Part shown: in pieces, positions 49,856 through 59,060 of the stretch
Position numbering within the stretch: position 1 is the first letter of the stretch
How the letters are laid out: the number at the start of each line of letters is the position of its first letter
Source of the DNA: Nocardia terrae
Lineage (GTDB): Bacteria; Actinomycetota; Actinomycetes; Mycobacteriales; Mycobacteriaceae
Direction of reading: 5' to 3'
Assembly: GCF_009760405.1 (NCBI RefSeq)
Contig: NZ_WRPP01000004.1
Location: forward strand, 1-64,000
Length of the DNA: 64,000 nucleotides
Program-made: the position numbers and the translations under genes
The notes under the pieces: model-generated
Told to the model about the DNA's origin: nothing
Seen by the model: only the letters and a program-made list of their open reading frames with translations
Databases searched by the model: none

Positions 49856-52692
49856 CAGCCCACCACCCGGGTGGAGCCCCACAGGGGCTGGATCTCGCGC
49901 GGCACCGAGAGCCGGGTGGCCTCGAAGGATTCGGAGAGCTTGCGCAGGCGCAGATGGACGCCGTCGAGCAGTTCGGCCAGTTCGGTGCGGCGGCCCTCGG
50001 CGTCGGTGGCCTCGAGGTCGGCGGGGTCGAGGCGGCGCAGCATGCGCTGGGCGTCGGACAGGAGCCGTTGCGGGCGTGAGGATCCGGAGGCGGCGGGCAG
50101 GGCCAAGAAGTCGTCGTCCAGGCGCTCCAGCTGATAGGCCAGCGAGCGCGGATTGTGTTCGTCGAACAGCAGCAGCCCGGCGACGGCGGCGATGCGAACC
50201 GAATCCCGGTGGCGGCGGCGGTAACTCACCGCGGAGACGGTGGCCTGCAGCACGGCGTCGGTCACCACCCGGCCGACCTCGGGCGGATAGGTGTCGGTGA
50301 GCGCGGAGTTCAGCAGCGCCGACAGCGTCAGGGCGCGCTCGATGCGGCGGCCGATGTCCAGGACGTGCCAACCGGTGTCGCGCACCGTCGATTCCGCGTC
50401 GATGCCGGTGAGCGCGAGCAGACCGGACAGGGCGCGGGAATGCACGGTGGAGAGCGCGGCGCCGCGATCGCCGTGGGTGCCACGGTATTCGGACAGGGCG
50501 CGGTCGATGGAGCCGAGCACCATCCAGGTGTCGGGTGAGAGTTGATCGCGGACGGCGCGTGCGGCTTTCGCGTAGCGCTCCACGGAGTAGGCGACGGAAC
50601 CGGCGAGCTCGCGGTCGACGGTGAGCGAGACCAGATAGTCGTGATCCCGCCGGGACGCGCCGGGCAGGGCGATCGGCACGGTCGGCTCGTCGGAGTACTC
50701 GCGGCGACGCGACGGCTGCGCCCCGGTCTGGGTCTGGGACTGGGTTCCGGAGCGGTCCTGCGACTGCGACTGCCTCTGCCGGGTGCGCCGGCGCTCGGCG
50801 GTATCGCGCTGTCCGGCAGGCCGTCTCGGTGCGGGCGGGGCGCTGCCGGTCATGCGGCCGAGGGCGGCCATGAGCACGGGCATGGCCTCCGCCCCCTCCA
50901 TCCAGGGCCGGTAGCGGTAGTCCTGGTGGCGGTCGTGGATGGCGCTGAGCAGGCGCAGGGTGACCTCGGCGCGCTCGCCGTAGCGGCCCAGCCAGAACAG
51001 GTCGTTGAGCACGCGCGGGGAGCTGACCACATCCACGACTCCGGCGAAGGCCACCCGGCGCTCGCGTTCCTCGGGCACTTCGGGTGCGGGCACCTCGACG
51101 GCCGGCACGGCCGGGACGGCGGCGGGGGCCGCGCGCACCCAGACATCCTTGGCGGCGGCCTCACCGATCATGCCGTCGGGTCCGCCGCGCTGGTGCAGTT
51201 GCCCCAGACCGCCCTGCATGACGCGGTATCCGACCCGTCCGGCCAGGGAGAACAGCCGGACGGCCACGGGTGCGGCGGCCAGCCCGCCGGAGCCGTCGAC
51301 GGCGGGTGCGATCGAGAAGCGCGCCGGTTCCTGCCCGACCCATTTCCAGCCCTCGGTCTCGATGCGGGCCCGCCATTCCGCGCGCTGCACGGCGGTGAGG
51401 AGGGGGCCGAAGACCGTGGTGTCGTCCACCGCGGAGCGCAGGATCAGGCGATGCAGGTTGGCGGAAAGCTTGGTCCGCTCGGAATCGTCCCCACCCCAAT
51501 AGGATTCGATGCTGGGCACTTCGAGGTCCTCGTCCAGCAGCCGCCGCGACAGCCGGGGCAGGAAGGTGGCCAGCGCCGGGTTCTCCAGCAGCCCGCTGCC
51601 CAGGGTGTTGACGACCGTGACCGCGCCCCGGCGCAGCACCTCCACCAGGCCGACCACGCCCAGCCGTGAATCCGGGCGCAGGTCCAGGGGATCGGAGAAT
51701 TCGGCGTCCACGCGGCGCAGCACCACGTCGACCCGTTCCAGGGTGCCCAGCGACCGCATCCACAAGTGGCCGTCCCGCACCACCAGGTCGGCGCTCTCCA
51801 CCAGCGGGAAACCCAGGACCGACGCCAGATATGCCTGATCGAAAGCGGTTTCGGAGTGCACGCCCGGGCTCAGCACCACCACGGTCGGATCCTCGTCGGC
51901 GGCCCGCGGGGCGGCCTCGATGAGCATCAGCCGCATGGCGCGCACGAAGGGGGTTAGCGGGCGCGGGCTGGCCAGTTCGAACGCCTCCGGGATGGCGGCG
52001 GAGACCACGCGGCGGTCGGCCAGCGCGTAGCCCGCGCCCGACGGGGCCTGCGCCCAGTCGGCGAGTACCCGGAAACCGCCGTCGCCCCAACGGCTCACAT
52101 CGCAGGCGTGCAGGAACAGCTGATGTGCTCCGGGCAGCGAAATACCGTGGGCCGCACGCACATACCCACGATGCGCGAAGACGATCCGCGGCGGGAGCAG
52201 GCCCTCGGTGAGGGTGCGGCGCGGGCCGTACACGTCGGCCAGGACCGCGTCGAGCAGCCGGGAGCGTTGCACGACACCGGATTCCAGCTCGGCCCAGTCG
52301 GTGTCGGAGAGCAGCAGCGGGATCGGGTCCAGCCGCCAGGGCGACGGGGCGGCGGGCTCCTCGGAGGTGGTGAGCTCGGTGTAGGTGATGCCGTCGTCCT
52401 CGATGAGCCGCCGGACCCGTTCGTCGATGCGGTGCAGACCCTCGCGGCCCTGGTCGAGGAGGTCGGCGGACAGATCGGCCCACATGCCGCGCAGGCGGCC
52501 GCCGCGATCCACCAGTTCGTCGTAGAAGCCGCCGGTGGGCAGCCCGCACGCGTCCCGGGCACCGGTATCGGCCGCGGCGGCACGGTAATTCGCGAATTCC
52601 TCGAGCACCTCGCGCCGCGCGGCCAGGGCGGTCCACCGGTCCGGTTCGTCGGGCGTGGCGTCCCCGGGCGGCACCGCGTCGAGCACTGTCAC
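49855..52692 (-). CDS. Circularly permuted ATP-grasp / alpha-E fusion protein (Rv2567-like)
   Basis: 945 residues. N-terminal half is the circularly permuted ATP-grasp (formerly DUF404/DUF407): LIEDDGITYTELTT, RIVFAHRGYVRAAHGI, VVVLSPGVHSETAFDQAYLA and RVDVVLRRVDAEFSDPLDLR. C-terminal half (about 540-945) is the helical alpha-E domain (DUF403), with LNDLFWLGRYGERAEVTLRL at its start. A Gln/Ser/Arg-rich insert (about 620-670) interrupts alpha-E. Predicted peptide-ligating or amide-forming enzyme (Iyer/Aravind proposal). GTG 52692 chosen; GTG 52701 is possible. Confidence 0.9.
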   Translation of the reverse strand: MTVLDAVPPGDATPDEPDRWTALAARREVLEEFANYRAAAADTGARDACGLPTGGFYDELVDRGGRLRGMWADLSADLLDQGREGLHRIDERVRRLIEDDGITYTELTTSEEPAAPSPWRLDPIPLLLSDTDWAELESGVVQRSRLLDAVLADVYGPRRTLTEGLLPPRIVFAHRGYVRAAHGISLPGAHQLFLHACDVSRWGDGGFRVLADWAQAPSGAGYALADRRVVSAAIPEAFELASPRPLTPFVRAMRLMLIEAAPRAADEDPTVVVLSPGVHSETAFDQAYLASVLGFPLVESADLVVRDGHLWMRSLGTLERVDVVLRRVDAEFSDPLDLRPDSRLGVVGLVEVLRRGAVTVVNTLGSGLLENPALATFLPRLSRRLLDEDLEVPSIESYWGGDDSERTKLSANLHRLILRSAVDDTTVFGPLLTAVQRAEWRARIETEGWKWVGQEPARFSIAPAVDGSGGLAAAPVAVRLFSLAGRVGYRVMQGGLGQLHQRGGPDGMIGEAAAKDVWVRAAPAAVPAVPAVEVPAPEVPEERERRVAFAGVVDVVSSPRVLNDLFWLGRYGERAEVTLRLLSAIHDRHQDYRYRPWMEGAEAMPVLMAALGRMTGSAPPAPRRPAGQRDTAERRRTRQRQSQSQDRSGTQSQTQTGAQPSRRREYSDEPTVPIALPGASRRDHDYLVSLTVDRELAGSVAYSVERYAKAARAVRDQLSPDTWMVLGSIDRALSEYRGTHGDRGAALSTVHSRALSGLLALTGIDAESTVRDTGWHVLDIGRRIERALTLSALLNSALTDTYPPEVGRVVTDAVLQATVSAVSYRRRHRDSVRIAAVAGLLLFDEHNPRSLAYQLERLDDDFLALPAASGSSRPQRLLSDAQRMLRRLDPADLEATDAEGRRTELAELLDGVHLRLRKLSESFEATRLSVPREIQPLWGSTRVVG

Positions 52693-52715
52693 CGCTACCA
52701 CTTCCCCGGGTATGC

Positions 52716-55700
52716 CTATCGATCGCCGACGATGCCCCACACGGTCCGCGCCCTCCGCAGATCGAGTATTCCGGGCGCGCCGACATCTGTCGCCTGTATG
52801 GCCATTTTGGCACGCAAATCCGCGATATCCACCCGGCCCGGGGTATGCCCGGTGGATTCGAATCGCCGATTGCGCCGGGATTGCGCCACCACCGAATTCA
52901 CCGGCGGCCCGGCATAGAACATGCCGCCGGGATGGCTCACGTGATAGGTGCAGCCGCCGCGGGACAGACCGCTCTCCAGTTCGATGACATCGAAGACCAG
53001 GGGCGCGTCGACGGTGATCGTCGGATGCAGCGATTCCGGCGGCTGCCACGCGCGATAGCGCACGCCCGCCACCTGCACATCCGCCCGCCCGGCCGCGACC
53101 AGCGGCAGCGGGAAACCGTTGCAGGTCACCACATAGCGATCCCGATCGGCCCCGGTCACCCGGACCTGCAGCCGCTCGACGGAGGAATCGACGTAGCGTG
53201 CGGTTCCGGAGGCGGTCGTCTGTTCACCGAGGGTGTTCCACGGTTCGATCGCCCCGCGCAGTTCCACTTCCATATCTCCGAGTACCACCGTGCCGAACCT
53301 GGGAAAACGAAACTCGAAGAACGGATCGAGCCAACTGGTATCGAATTCGATACCGTGCGAACGCAGATCGGCCGCGACGTCGGCGATATCGGCCTGCAGG
53401 AAATGCGGTAGCAGATAGCGGCCGTGCAGGTTGGCCCCGTGCCGGATGAGCGGCGCGGTGTAGGGATGTTCCCAGAACCGCAGCACCAGCGCCCGCACCA
53501 GCAGCGACTGCACCATGGCCATGCGGAAGTGCGGCGGCATCTCGAAACCGCGCAGCTCCACCAGCCCGAGGCGACCGCGTACCGAGTCGGGGCTGTAGAG
53601 CTTGTCGATGCAGAACTCGGCCCGATGGGTATTGCCGGTGAGGTCGGTGAGCAGATGCCGCAGCGCCCGATCGATCGCCCACGGCGGAGCGACGGGTTCG
53701 CCCGAATCCTCGCCCCCGGCAGCCCGGCTCAGCCGGGCGATCTCCGCGAACGCGATCTCGAGTTCGTAGAGCGAGTCCTCGCGGCCCTCGTCCACCCGGG
53801 GCGCCTGCGAGGTCGGGCCGATGAATCGTCCCGAGAACAGATAGGACAGCGCGGGATGCCGCTGCCAGTAGGTGAGCATCGAGACCAGCAGATCGGGCCG
53901 GCGCAGCAGCGGTGACCGCGCCGGGGTGCGGCCGCCGAGCGTGATGTGATTGCCGCCGCCGGTCCCCCGGTCGGTGCCGTCCACATCGAAGGACTCGGTG
54001 CTGAGCCGGGCCAGCCGGGCCTGCTCGTAGAGGGTGTCCAGCAGTCGCGACTGTTCCTCGAAACTCGAAGTGGGCTGGACGTTCACCTCGATCACACCCG
54101 GGTCGGGGGCCAGGGACAAGGTGTGCAGCCTGCCGTCCACCGGCGGCGGATAGCCCTCCAGCACCACCGGCTGCCCGGCCGCGGCCACCGCCTCCTCCAC
54201 CCGCCGCACCAGATCGCAGTACGCGCCGAATTCGCCGATGGGCGGCAGGAATACGTGCAGGTGGCCGTCGCGGACCTCGGCGACCACCGCGGTGATCGGC
54301 GCGCGTTCGGCGGACTCCACCACGGCGGGCGGTTCGTCCGGAGCCAGCGGCGGACGCGGCGCGAAGGGATCGGCCTCGGGGCGCGGCGGCGGCGCGTTCC
54401 AGGCGACCGACTGCAGCGGCAGCCGCAACCCCGCCGGGGAATCCCCCTCCGTCAACATGATTCGGCCCCGGCGCAGCTTCCAATCCGCGCTCGCCCAGCC
54501 GGCCTCGTCATCTCTGCGGTACAGCGACAGCACATAGGCGGCGGGCCGGCCGACAGCGGTATCCAGCCGCGCCAGCAGGGTCCTTCGCGTCGCCAGCGAA
54601 TCCGCTCCGGTCGCCAGATCCTCCTCGGCCGGAACCGGATCGCCGTGTGGCACGGCGGCTTTCGCCGCCAACCGCAGCAGTGGGTCTTCGTAGGCGGGAC
54701 GCACCTGACTGTCCGGGAGACCCAATCCGTGGGCCAGATGGGCGATTACGTCCCGGGCCACCCGAGAATCGGGACCGGGCGACAGCTCGGCCACGGCGGG
54801 AGCGGGCCGTCGTGACGAATGCTCCGCCCCGAGTACCGTCGATCGGTGCTCACCCGGGCCCGCCGGTACGCCGGGCGGTCCCGGCTCATCGCCGACACCC
54901 GGGGAGCTCGATCCGCCGCCAACACCATGAGAACCTGCCCGATCGCCCGAGGCGCGCGGCCCCGGCGTATCGATCCAGCGCCCCGGTATTTCGCTCCCGG
55001 TGCGGTGCCCGTCGAACTCGCGGGGCTCGCCGTCGCCGGGCGCGATCGTATTGCCGCCGAGGCCGCTCTCGCCCTGCGCGGCACCATTGTTCAGGCCCAC
55101 GCCATTGCCCTGCGCCGTTCCATGGCCCTGCGCCGCAGCCTCACCGGACGTCGTCGCCGGGCCCCGCGTCGCGCTTTCATCCGGTATATACGTTTCGTCC
55201 TGCTTCGTCCCCTTGGTGCGCGCCGCGGAAAGGTCCTGCGTGGTGGCGAAGCCCGCAGCGGGTTTGCGCTCCTCGACCACCGCCGTGGCTCGCGCCCCGG
55301 TCATTACCTTGCTTTCGCCGCCTGCGCTGTCCGACAGGCCCTTTCGGGCGTTCGGGTTTGTCGGAGGCGGATCGGCCGGAGGCAGCCACGGGTGCGCGAG
55401 CAGGCTCGGGTTCCGCCACAGCGGCTCGCCGTCGTCGCGCCACAGCATGGCGATTTCCCAGCGCGGCAACGGCTCCCCCGGGTACCACTTGCCCTGGCGG
55501 TACTGCATCAGGCCGGTCGGCGCGTAGATGCGGCGCAGGCGTTCGGCGAGGTCAGCGGCGCGTTCCCGTTTGGCTGGGCCGTCGGCCTCGGTGGTCCACT
55601 CCGGGCCGGTCTGGTCGTCGAGGGAGACGAAGGTGGGCTCGCCGCCGAGGGTCAGGCCGATTCCCGCGGCCTCGGTGCGGGCGTCCACGGCCGCGCCCGC

Positions 55701-56657
55701 GGCGCGGATGCGTTCCCACTGAGTATTGCTGTAGGGCAGGGTGACTCGCGGGTCCTCGTGGATCCGGCGGACGGTGTTGGAGAAGTCGAGGGTGGAGCTG
55801 ACCGGGTCGGTGGAGCCGGTGATGGGGGCCGAGGAGACCGGGTGCGGGGTGGCGGCCAGCGGGATGTGCCCCTCCCCCGCGAACAGGCCCGAGGTGGGGT
55901 CCAGGCCGACCCAGCCCGCGCCGGGGAGGTAGACCTCGGTCCAGGCGTGCAGGTCGGTGAAGTCGGCGGGCGGACCGGAGGGTCCGTCCAGAGACGGCAC
56001 GTCCTGGGCCAATTGGATGAGGTAGCCCGAGACGAAGCGGGCGGCCAGCCCGAATTCCCGCAGGATCGAGACCAGCAGCCACGCCGAATCCCGGCACGAG
56101 CCCAGCGCGGTGCGCAGGGTGTGATCCGGCGTCTGCACGCCCGGCTCCATCCGGATGGTGTAGGCGACATCGTTGCGCAGCGCCTGGTTCACGGAGATCA
56201 GGAATTCGATGGTGCGCGGCCGATCGTGCGGGGTGTGGGCGCGCACCCATTCGCGCACCGATCGCCCTGGGCCGGAACCGGATTCCCCCTCGTCGACGGG
56301 CCGCAGATACGGTTCCAAATCGGCCAGCAGCTGCGGCGAGTATTCGAAGGGGAATTGCTCGGCCTGCTCCTCCACGAAGAAGTCGAACGGATTGATGGCG
56401 TCCATATCGGCGATCAATCCGACCACGATGGACAGTTCCGACGTGGGCTCGTGGAAGATCAAGCGCGCCAGGAAGTTCCCGAACGCGTCCTGCTGCCAGT
56501 TCACCCAGTGGTTCCCCGGGGTGACCCGCATCGAGTACGCCTCGATGGCGGTGCGCGTGTGCGGGGCCGGTCGCAGCCGGACCACGTGCGGATGCACGCG
56601 CACGGGGCGGTCGAAGGAATAGGTGGTGCGATGCTCGAGGGAAACCTTGATCCCCAT
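52716..56657 (-). CDS. Transglutaminase-like / DUF2126 protein with ~200-residue disordered insert (Rv2566-like)
   Basis: 1313 residues. N-terminal transglutaminase-like domain with Cys188 (LGSCRDSAWLL), His237 (DLHAWTEVYLP) and Asp253 (GLDPTSGLF). Then a DUF2126 region beginning GIGLTLGGEPTFVSLDDQTG, which after residue 430 is split by a Gly/Pro/Ser-rich insert to about 632, and resumes to the C-terminus (GIEVNVQPTSSFEEQ-like VIEVNVQPTSSFEEQSRLLD, TGGGNHITLGG). The insert accounts for most of the excess over remembered Rv2566 (about 1140). First gene of the four-gene operon; ATG 56657. Predicted peptide-modifying enzyme. Confidence 0.9.
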   Translation of the reverse strand: MGIKVSLEHRTTYSFDRPVRVHPHVVRLRPAPHTRTAIEAYSMRVTPGNHWVNWQQDAFGNFLARLIFHEPTSELSIVVGLIADMDAINPFDFFVEEQAEQFPFEYSPQLLADLEPYLRPVDEGESGSGPGRSVREWVRAHTPHDRPRTIEFLISVNQALRNDVAYTIRMEPGVQTPDHTLRTALGSCRDSAWLLVSILREFGLAARFVSGYLIQLAQDVPSLDGPSGPPADFTDLHAWTEVYLPGAGWVGLDPTSGLFAGEGHIPLAATPHPVSSAPITGSTDPVSSTLDFSNTVRRIHEDPRVTLPYSNTQWERIRAAGAAVDARTEAAGIGLTLGGEPTFVSLDDQTGPEWTTEADGPAKRERAADLAERLRRIYAPTGLMQYRQGKWYPGEPLPRWEIAMLWRDDGEPLWRNPSLLAHPWLPPADPPPTNPNARKGLSDSAGGESKVMTGARATAVVEERKPAAGFATTQDLSAARTKGTKQDETYIPDESATRGPATTSGEAAAQGHGTAQGNGVGLNNGAAQGESGLGGNTIAPGDGEPREFDGHRTGSEIPGRWIDTPGPRASGDRAGSHGVGGGSSSPGVGDEPGPPGVPAGPGEHRSTVLGAEHSSRRPAPAVAELSPGPDSRVARDVIAHLAHGLGLPDSQVRPAYEDPLLRLAAKAAVPHGDPVPAEEDLATGADSLATRRTLLARLDTAVGRPAAYVLSLYRRDDEAGWASADWKLRRGRIMLTEGDSPAGLRLPLQSVAWNAPPPRPEADPFAPRPPLAPDEPPAVVESAERAPITAVVAEVRDGHLHVFLPPIGEFGAYCDLVRRVEEAVAAAGQPVVLEGYPPPVDGRLHTLSLAPDPGVIEVNVQPTSSFEEQSRLLDTLYEQARLARLSTESFDVDGTDRGTGGGNHITLGGRTPARSPLLRRPDLLVSMLTYWQRHPALSYLFSGRFIGPTSQAPRVDEGREDSLYELEIAFAEIARLSRAAGGEDSGEPVAPPWAIDRALRHLLTDLTGNTHRAEFCIDKLYSPDSVRGRLGLVELRGFEMPPHFRMAMVQSLLVRALVLRFWEHPYTAPLIRHGANLHGRYLLPHFLQADIADVAADLRSHGIEFDTSWLDPFFEFRFPRFGTVVLGDMEVELRGAIEPWNTLGEQTTASGTARYVDSSVERLQVRVTGADRDRYVVTCNGFPLPLVAAGRADVQVAGVRYRAWQPPESLHPTITVDAPLVFDVIELESGLSRGGCTYHVSHPGGMFYAGPPVNSVVAQSRRNRRFESTGHTPGRVDIADLRAKMAIQATDVGAPGILDLRRARTVWGIVGDR

Positions 56658-56786
56658 CTGTCCAGTGCACCACGAAAACGGCCCGCCACGCTGGCGTTTT
56701 TCCGACAGATCGGACGACACGCGGTGACCTCCCGCAGATGTCGCACCCGGGTGATATCACCGTAACGAAAGGCGAAGGAGGCAGCG

Positions 56787-57005
56787 GTGCATCCAACCGG
56801 TTGCTCACTGTGTGAATCGGCCCTCGATCACTGTCACGGGACGCTGATCGTGCACGCCGCGGGTTCGGTGGAGTGCACCGAATCCGACTGTTTCGACACC
56901 GGCCGGGCACGGCATCTGTTCGTGGCCGACTGCGCCGATGTGGCGGGCGGCTGCTCGTGCGTCGGCGCGGCGATGGAGACCGGTCGGCATACCCGCGCGG
57001 GCTAG
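56787..57005 (+). CDS. Small Cys-rich protein, 72 aa, likely metal-binding
   Basis: Eight Cys at 6, 9, 16, 30, 35, 49, 56 and 58 plus several His; begins MHPTGCSLCESALDHCHGTL. Spacing (CxxC, CxHG, CxC) suggests one or two zinc sites. GTG 56787 with AGGAGG upstream. Divergent from the transglutaminase/ATP-grasp operon and 16 bases before the next + gene. Similar small proteins are common in mycolate actinobacteria; function unknown. Confidence 0.75.
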   Translation: MHPTGCSLCESALDHCHGTLIVHAAGSVECTESDCFDTGRARHLFVADCADVAGGCSCVGAAMETGRHTRAG

Positions 57006-57021
57006 CAACTAGCCTGGCCGG

Positions 57022-57663
57022 GTGAGTTACGACCTGGTTCTGCTGCCCTCCGGCGCCGCCGCGTCCCCCGAAGCGGTGGACGCGTACCTGACCGCGCAGG
57101 ACGGTCGGCCCGCCGTCGAGGCCGTCGGCGAGATCGCGGCCGAGCTGGACAAACGCAATGCCGGGCTGCCCGAGGCGGACGCCTTCCTGGGTGCGCCGGC
57201 GGTCGACGGCGTGCTCGGTGACGCGCTGTTCGTGTCCACGCCCTACGACTCGCTCGGGTTCACCCGGAACCTGTTGTTCGAGCTGGGAACTCCGCGCGGT
57301 TACGCGGTGTGGGATCCGCAGCTGGCCTGGCTGATGGATCCGGCGGGCTCGATCGCGGCGGCCGTCACGCACGGCGGCGCGGGCGAGTTCCCTTATCTGA
57401 CACGGCAACTCGTCGACGAGTGGATTCCGGAGCTCGGCCAGCCGGGTCCGTACCTGATCGTGGAGACCGGGGATCAGGTCTACATCCAGACCTATCGGCA
57501 TCCGGACGGGCATTACGACCTCGAATACCGCGAGGGCTCACCCGATAAGCATTTCGCCGCCACCGCGAACGATCCGCGAATTGTCGCCGATCTGATCTGG
57601 GGATGGACCACCGGAGATCGTTCCGGATTCACGGCACTCGATTGGCAGAAGCTCACCTTCTGA
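57022..57663 (+). CDS. Hypothetical protein, 213 aa
   Basis: GTG start 16 bases after the Cys-rich gene. Soluble, acidic; MSYDLVLLPSGAAASPEAVD, AVWDPQLAWLMDPAGSIAAA, GPYLIVETGDQVYIQTYRHP and DLIWGWTTGDRSGF. The middle-to-end portion resembles immunity-like SUKH/SMI1-type folds only loosely; I do not assign it. Probably cotranscribed with the Cys-rich gene. Confidence 0.7.
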   Translation: MSYDLVLLPSGAAASPEAVDAYLTAQDGRPAVEAVGEIAAELDKRNAGLPEADAFLGAPAVDGVLGDALFVSTPYDSLGFTRNLLFELGTPRGYAVWDPQLAWLMDPAGSIAAAVTHGGAGEFPYLTRQLVDEWIPELGQPGPYLIVETGDQVYIQTYRHPDGHYDLEYREGSPDKHFAATANDPRIVADLIWGWTTGDRSGFTALDWQKLTF

Positions 57664-57806
57664 CCCTCGAATAACGGAGAGATTCCAATTTCGGCTCGCC
57701 CGACCCGGCAATGAAGCCTGCGCGCATGAAGGAAAGCTAATCTTCAGCTAATTGCATGCGGTGTATTCAGGCTTGTTCGCATTACCACCGAGGCGAGGAG
57801 CGAAGG

Positions 57807-57998
57807 ATGAAGCTACGTCCGACCATGAGCGCGGGGACCTTGCGTAAAGGCTTGGCCGTCGTGGCCGGATTAGCGGCTACCTTCGCCATCGCCGTCGCTT
57901 TACACGCCAGCGGGGCCGGAGCCGATATTCCGCGCAACGTTCAGCACATTCCCTGCCCCCACCCGGCGGCGCTCCCCGCGCCGCCGACCTGGACTTAG
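57807..57998 (+). CDS. Small secreted peptide precursor, 63 aa
   Basis: Basic start MKLRPTMSAGTLRKGLAVVA, hydrophobic core AGLAATFAIAVALHASGAGA, likely cleavage before DIPRNV, leaving a mature peptide of about 24 residues with one Cys and several Pro (CPHPAALPAPPTW). GGAG and GAAGG precede the ATG. No family recognised. Convergent with recR, 3-base gap. AGCTAAT occurs twice at 57736 and 57749 in its promoter. Confidence 0.6.
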   Translation: MKLRPTMSAGTLRKGLAVVAGLAATFAIAVALHASGAGADIPRNVQHIPCPHPAALPAPPTWT

Positions 57999-58001
57999 CC
58001 G

Positions 58002-58610
58002 CTATAGCGCCCGACGGCCGGAAAGGGCCCGGCCCAGGGTCAATTCGTCGGCGAATTCGAGATCGCCGCCCATCGGCAGGCCCGAGGCGAGTCGAGTCAC
58101 GCTCAATCCCGGGAAGTCCCGCAGCATGCGGACCAGATAGGTCGCCGTCGCCTCGCCCTCGGTATTGGGGTCGGTGGCGATGATGACCTCGGTGACGTCC
58201 ACGCCGTCGTCCTGATTTCCGATGCGGGTCAGCAACTCCCGAATGCGCAGCTGGTCGGGGCCGATGCCCGACAGCGGGTCGAGCGCGCCGCCGAGCACGT
58301 GATAGCGGCCGCGGAATTCGCGGGTGCGCTCGATGGCCTGCACGTCCTTGGGCTCCTCGACCACGCAGATCATGGTGCGGTCGCGGCGCGGGTCGGCGCA
58401 GATGCGGCAGAGCTCACCGTCGGAGACCGTGCCGCAGACGGCACAGAAGCGCACGCCGTCGCGCACCTTCTGCAGCGCCGCCTGCAGGCGGTCGATCTCC
58501 GGTGGCTCCACCGAGAGGAGATGAAAAGCGATGCGCTGCGCGCTCTTCGGACCGACGCCGGGCAGCTTGCCCAGCTCGTCGATCAGATCCTGAACCGGAC
58601 CCTCGTACAC
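58002..58610 (-). CDS. recR: Recombination protein RecR
   Basis: 202 residues. Helix-hairpin-helix ELGKLPGVGPKSAQRIAFHL, zinc finger CAVCGTVSDGELCRIC (about 56-71), Toprim ICVVEEPKDVQAIERTREF and GEATATYLVRML. Works with RecF/RecO in gap repair. GTG start. Follows ybaB after 16 bases, the usual ybaB-recR pair; dnaX is not adjacent here. Confidence 0.97.
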   Translation of the reverse strand: MYEGPVQDLIDELGKLPGVGPKSAQRIAFHLLSVEPPEIDRLQAALQKVRDGVRFCAVCGTVSDGELCRICADPRRDRTMICVVEEPKDVQAIERTREFRGRYHVLGGALDPLSGIGPDQLRIRELLTRIGNQDDGVDVTEVIIATDPNTEGEATATYLVRMLRDFPGLSVTRLASGLPMGGDLEFADELTLGRALSGRRAL

Positions 58611-58626
58611 CTACGCCGTCCTCCGC

Positions 58627-58959
58627 TCAGAATCCGGGCAGCGCGCCGCCGCCGAGGCCGCCCGCCAGCGGGCCCAGCCGCTCGGCGGCCAGGTTCTGGG
58701 CGGCCTCCATGGCGTTGTTGAGCGCGCCGATGACGAGGTCCTGCAGGGTCTCGACGTCCTCCGGGTCGACCACCTTGGGGTCGATGGTCAGCGCCAGCAC
58801 CTCGCCGGTGGCCTTGATCTTGGCGCGCACCAGGCCGCCGCCCGCCTCGCCCTCGACCTCGGACTCCGCGATCTCCTGCTGCGCGGCCATGACCGCCTGC
58901 TGCATCTGCTGGGCCTGGGCCATCAGGGCCTGCATGTCGAAACCTTCACCGGGCTGCAC
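58627..58959 (-). CDS. ybaB: YbaB/EbfC nucleoid-associated protein
   Basis: 110 residues. MQALMAQAQQMQQAVMAAQQ helix, then VRAKIKATGEVLALTIDPKV and LQDLVIGALNNAMEAAQNLA, the YbaB fold. DNA-binding homodimer. Upstream of recR in the standard order. Start at 58959 or 58935 (second Met). Confidence 0.95.
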   Translation of the reverse strand: MQPGEGFDMQALMAQAQQMQQAVMAAQQEIAESEVEGEAGGGLVRAKIKATGEVLALTIDPKVVDPEDVETLQDLVIGALNNAMEAAQNLAAERLGPLAGGLGGGALPGF

Positions 58960-59023
58960 GGCGCGTCCTTCCTGAGGGATGGTGATCGCTGCCCAGCCTA
59001 GTCGCCGACGCGCGGCGATCTTC

Positions 59024-59054
59024 TTGACTCTCCCCTCACCGGAGGGTGTTCGCT
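59024..59054 (+). promoter_or_regulatory. MerR-type autoregulated promoter
   Basis: TTGACT at 59024, an inverted repeat ACTCTCC (59027) / GGAGGGT (59041) and a TTCGCT -10-like element 19 bases after the -35, ending 6 bases before the MerR start. Confidence 0.6.
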
Positions 59055-59060
59055 AAGGGC

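Noticed and set aside
45809..50134. Very long + strand open frames antisense to leuA, the zinc peptidase and the transglutaminase
   Set aside because: Mirror frames of strongly GC-biased genes; Gly/Arg/Val-rich without domains.
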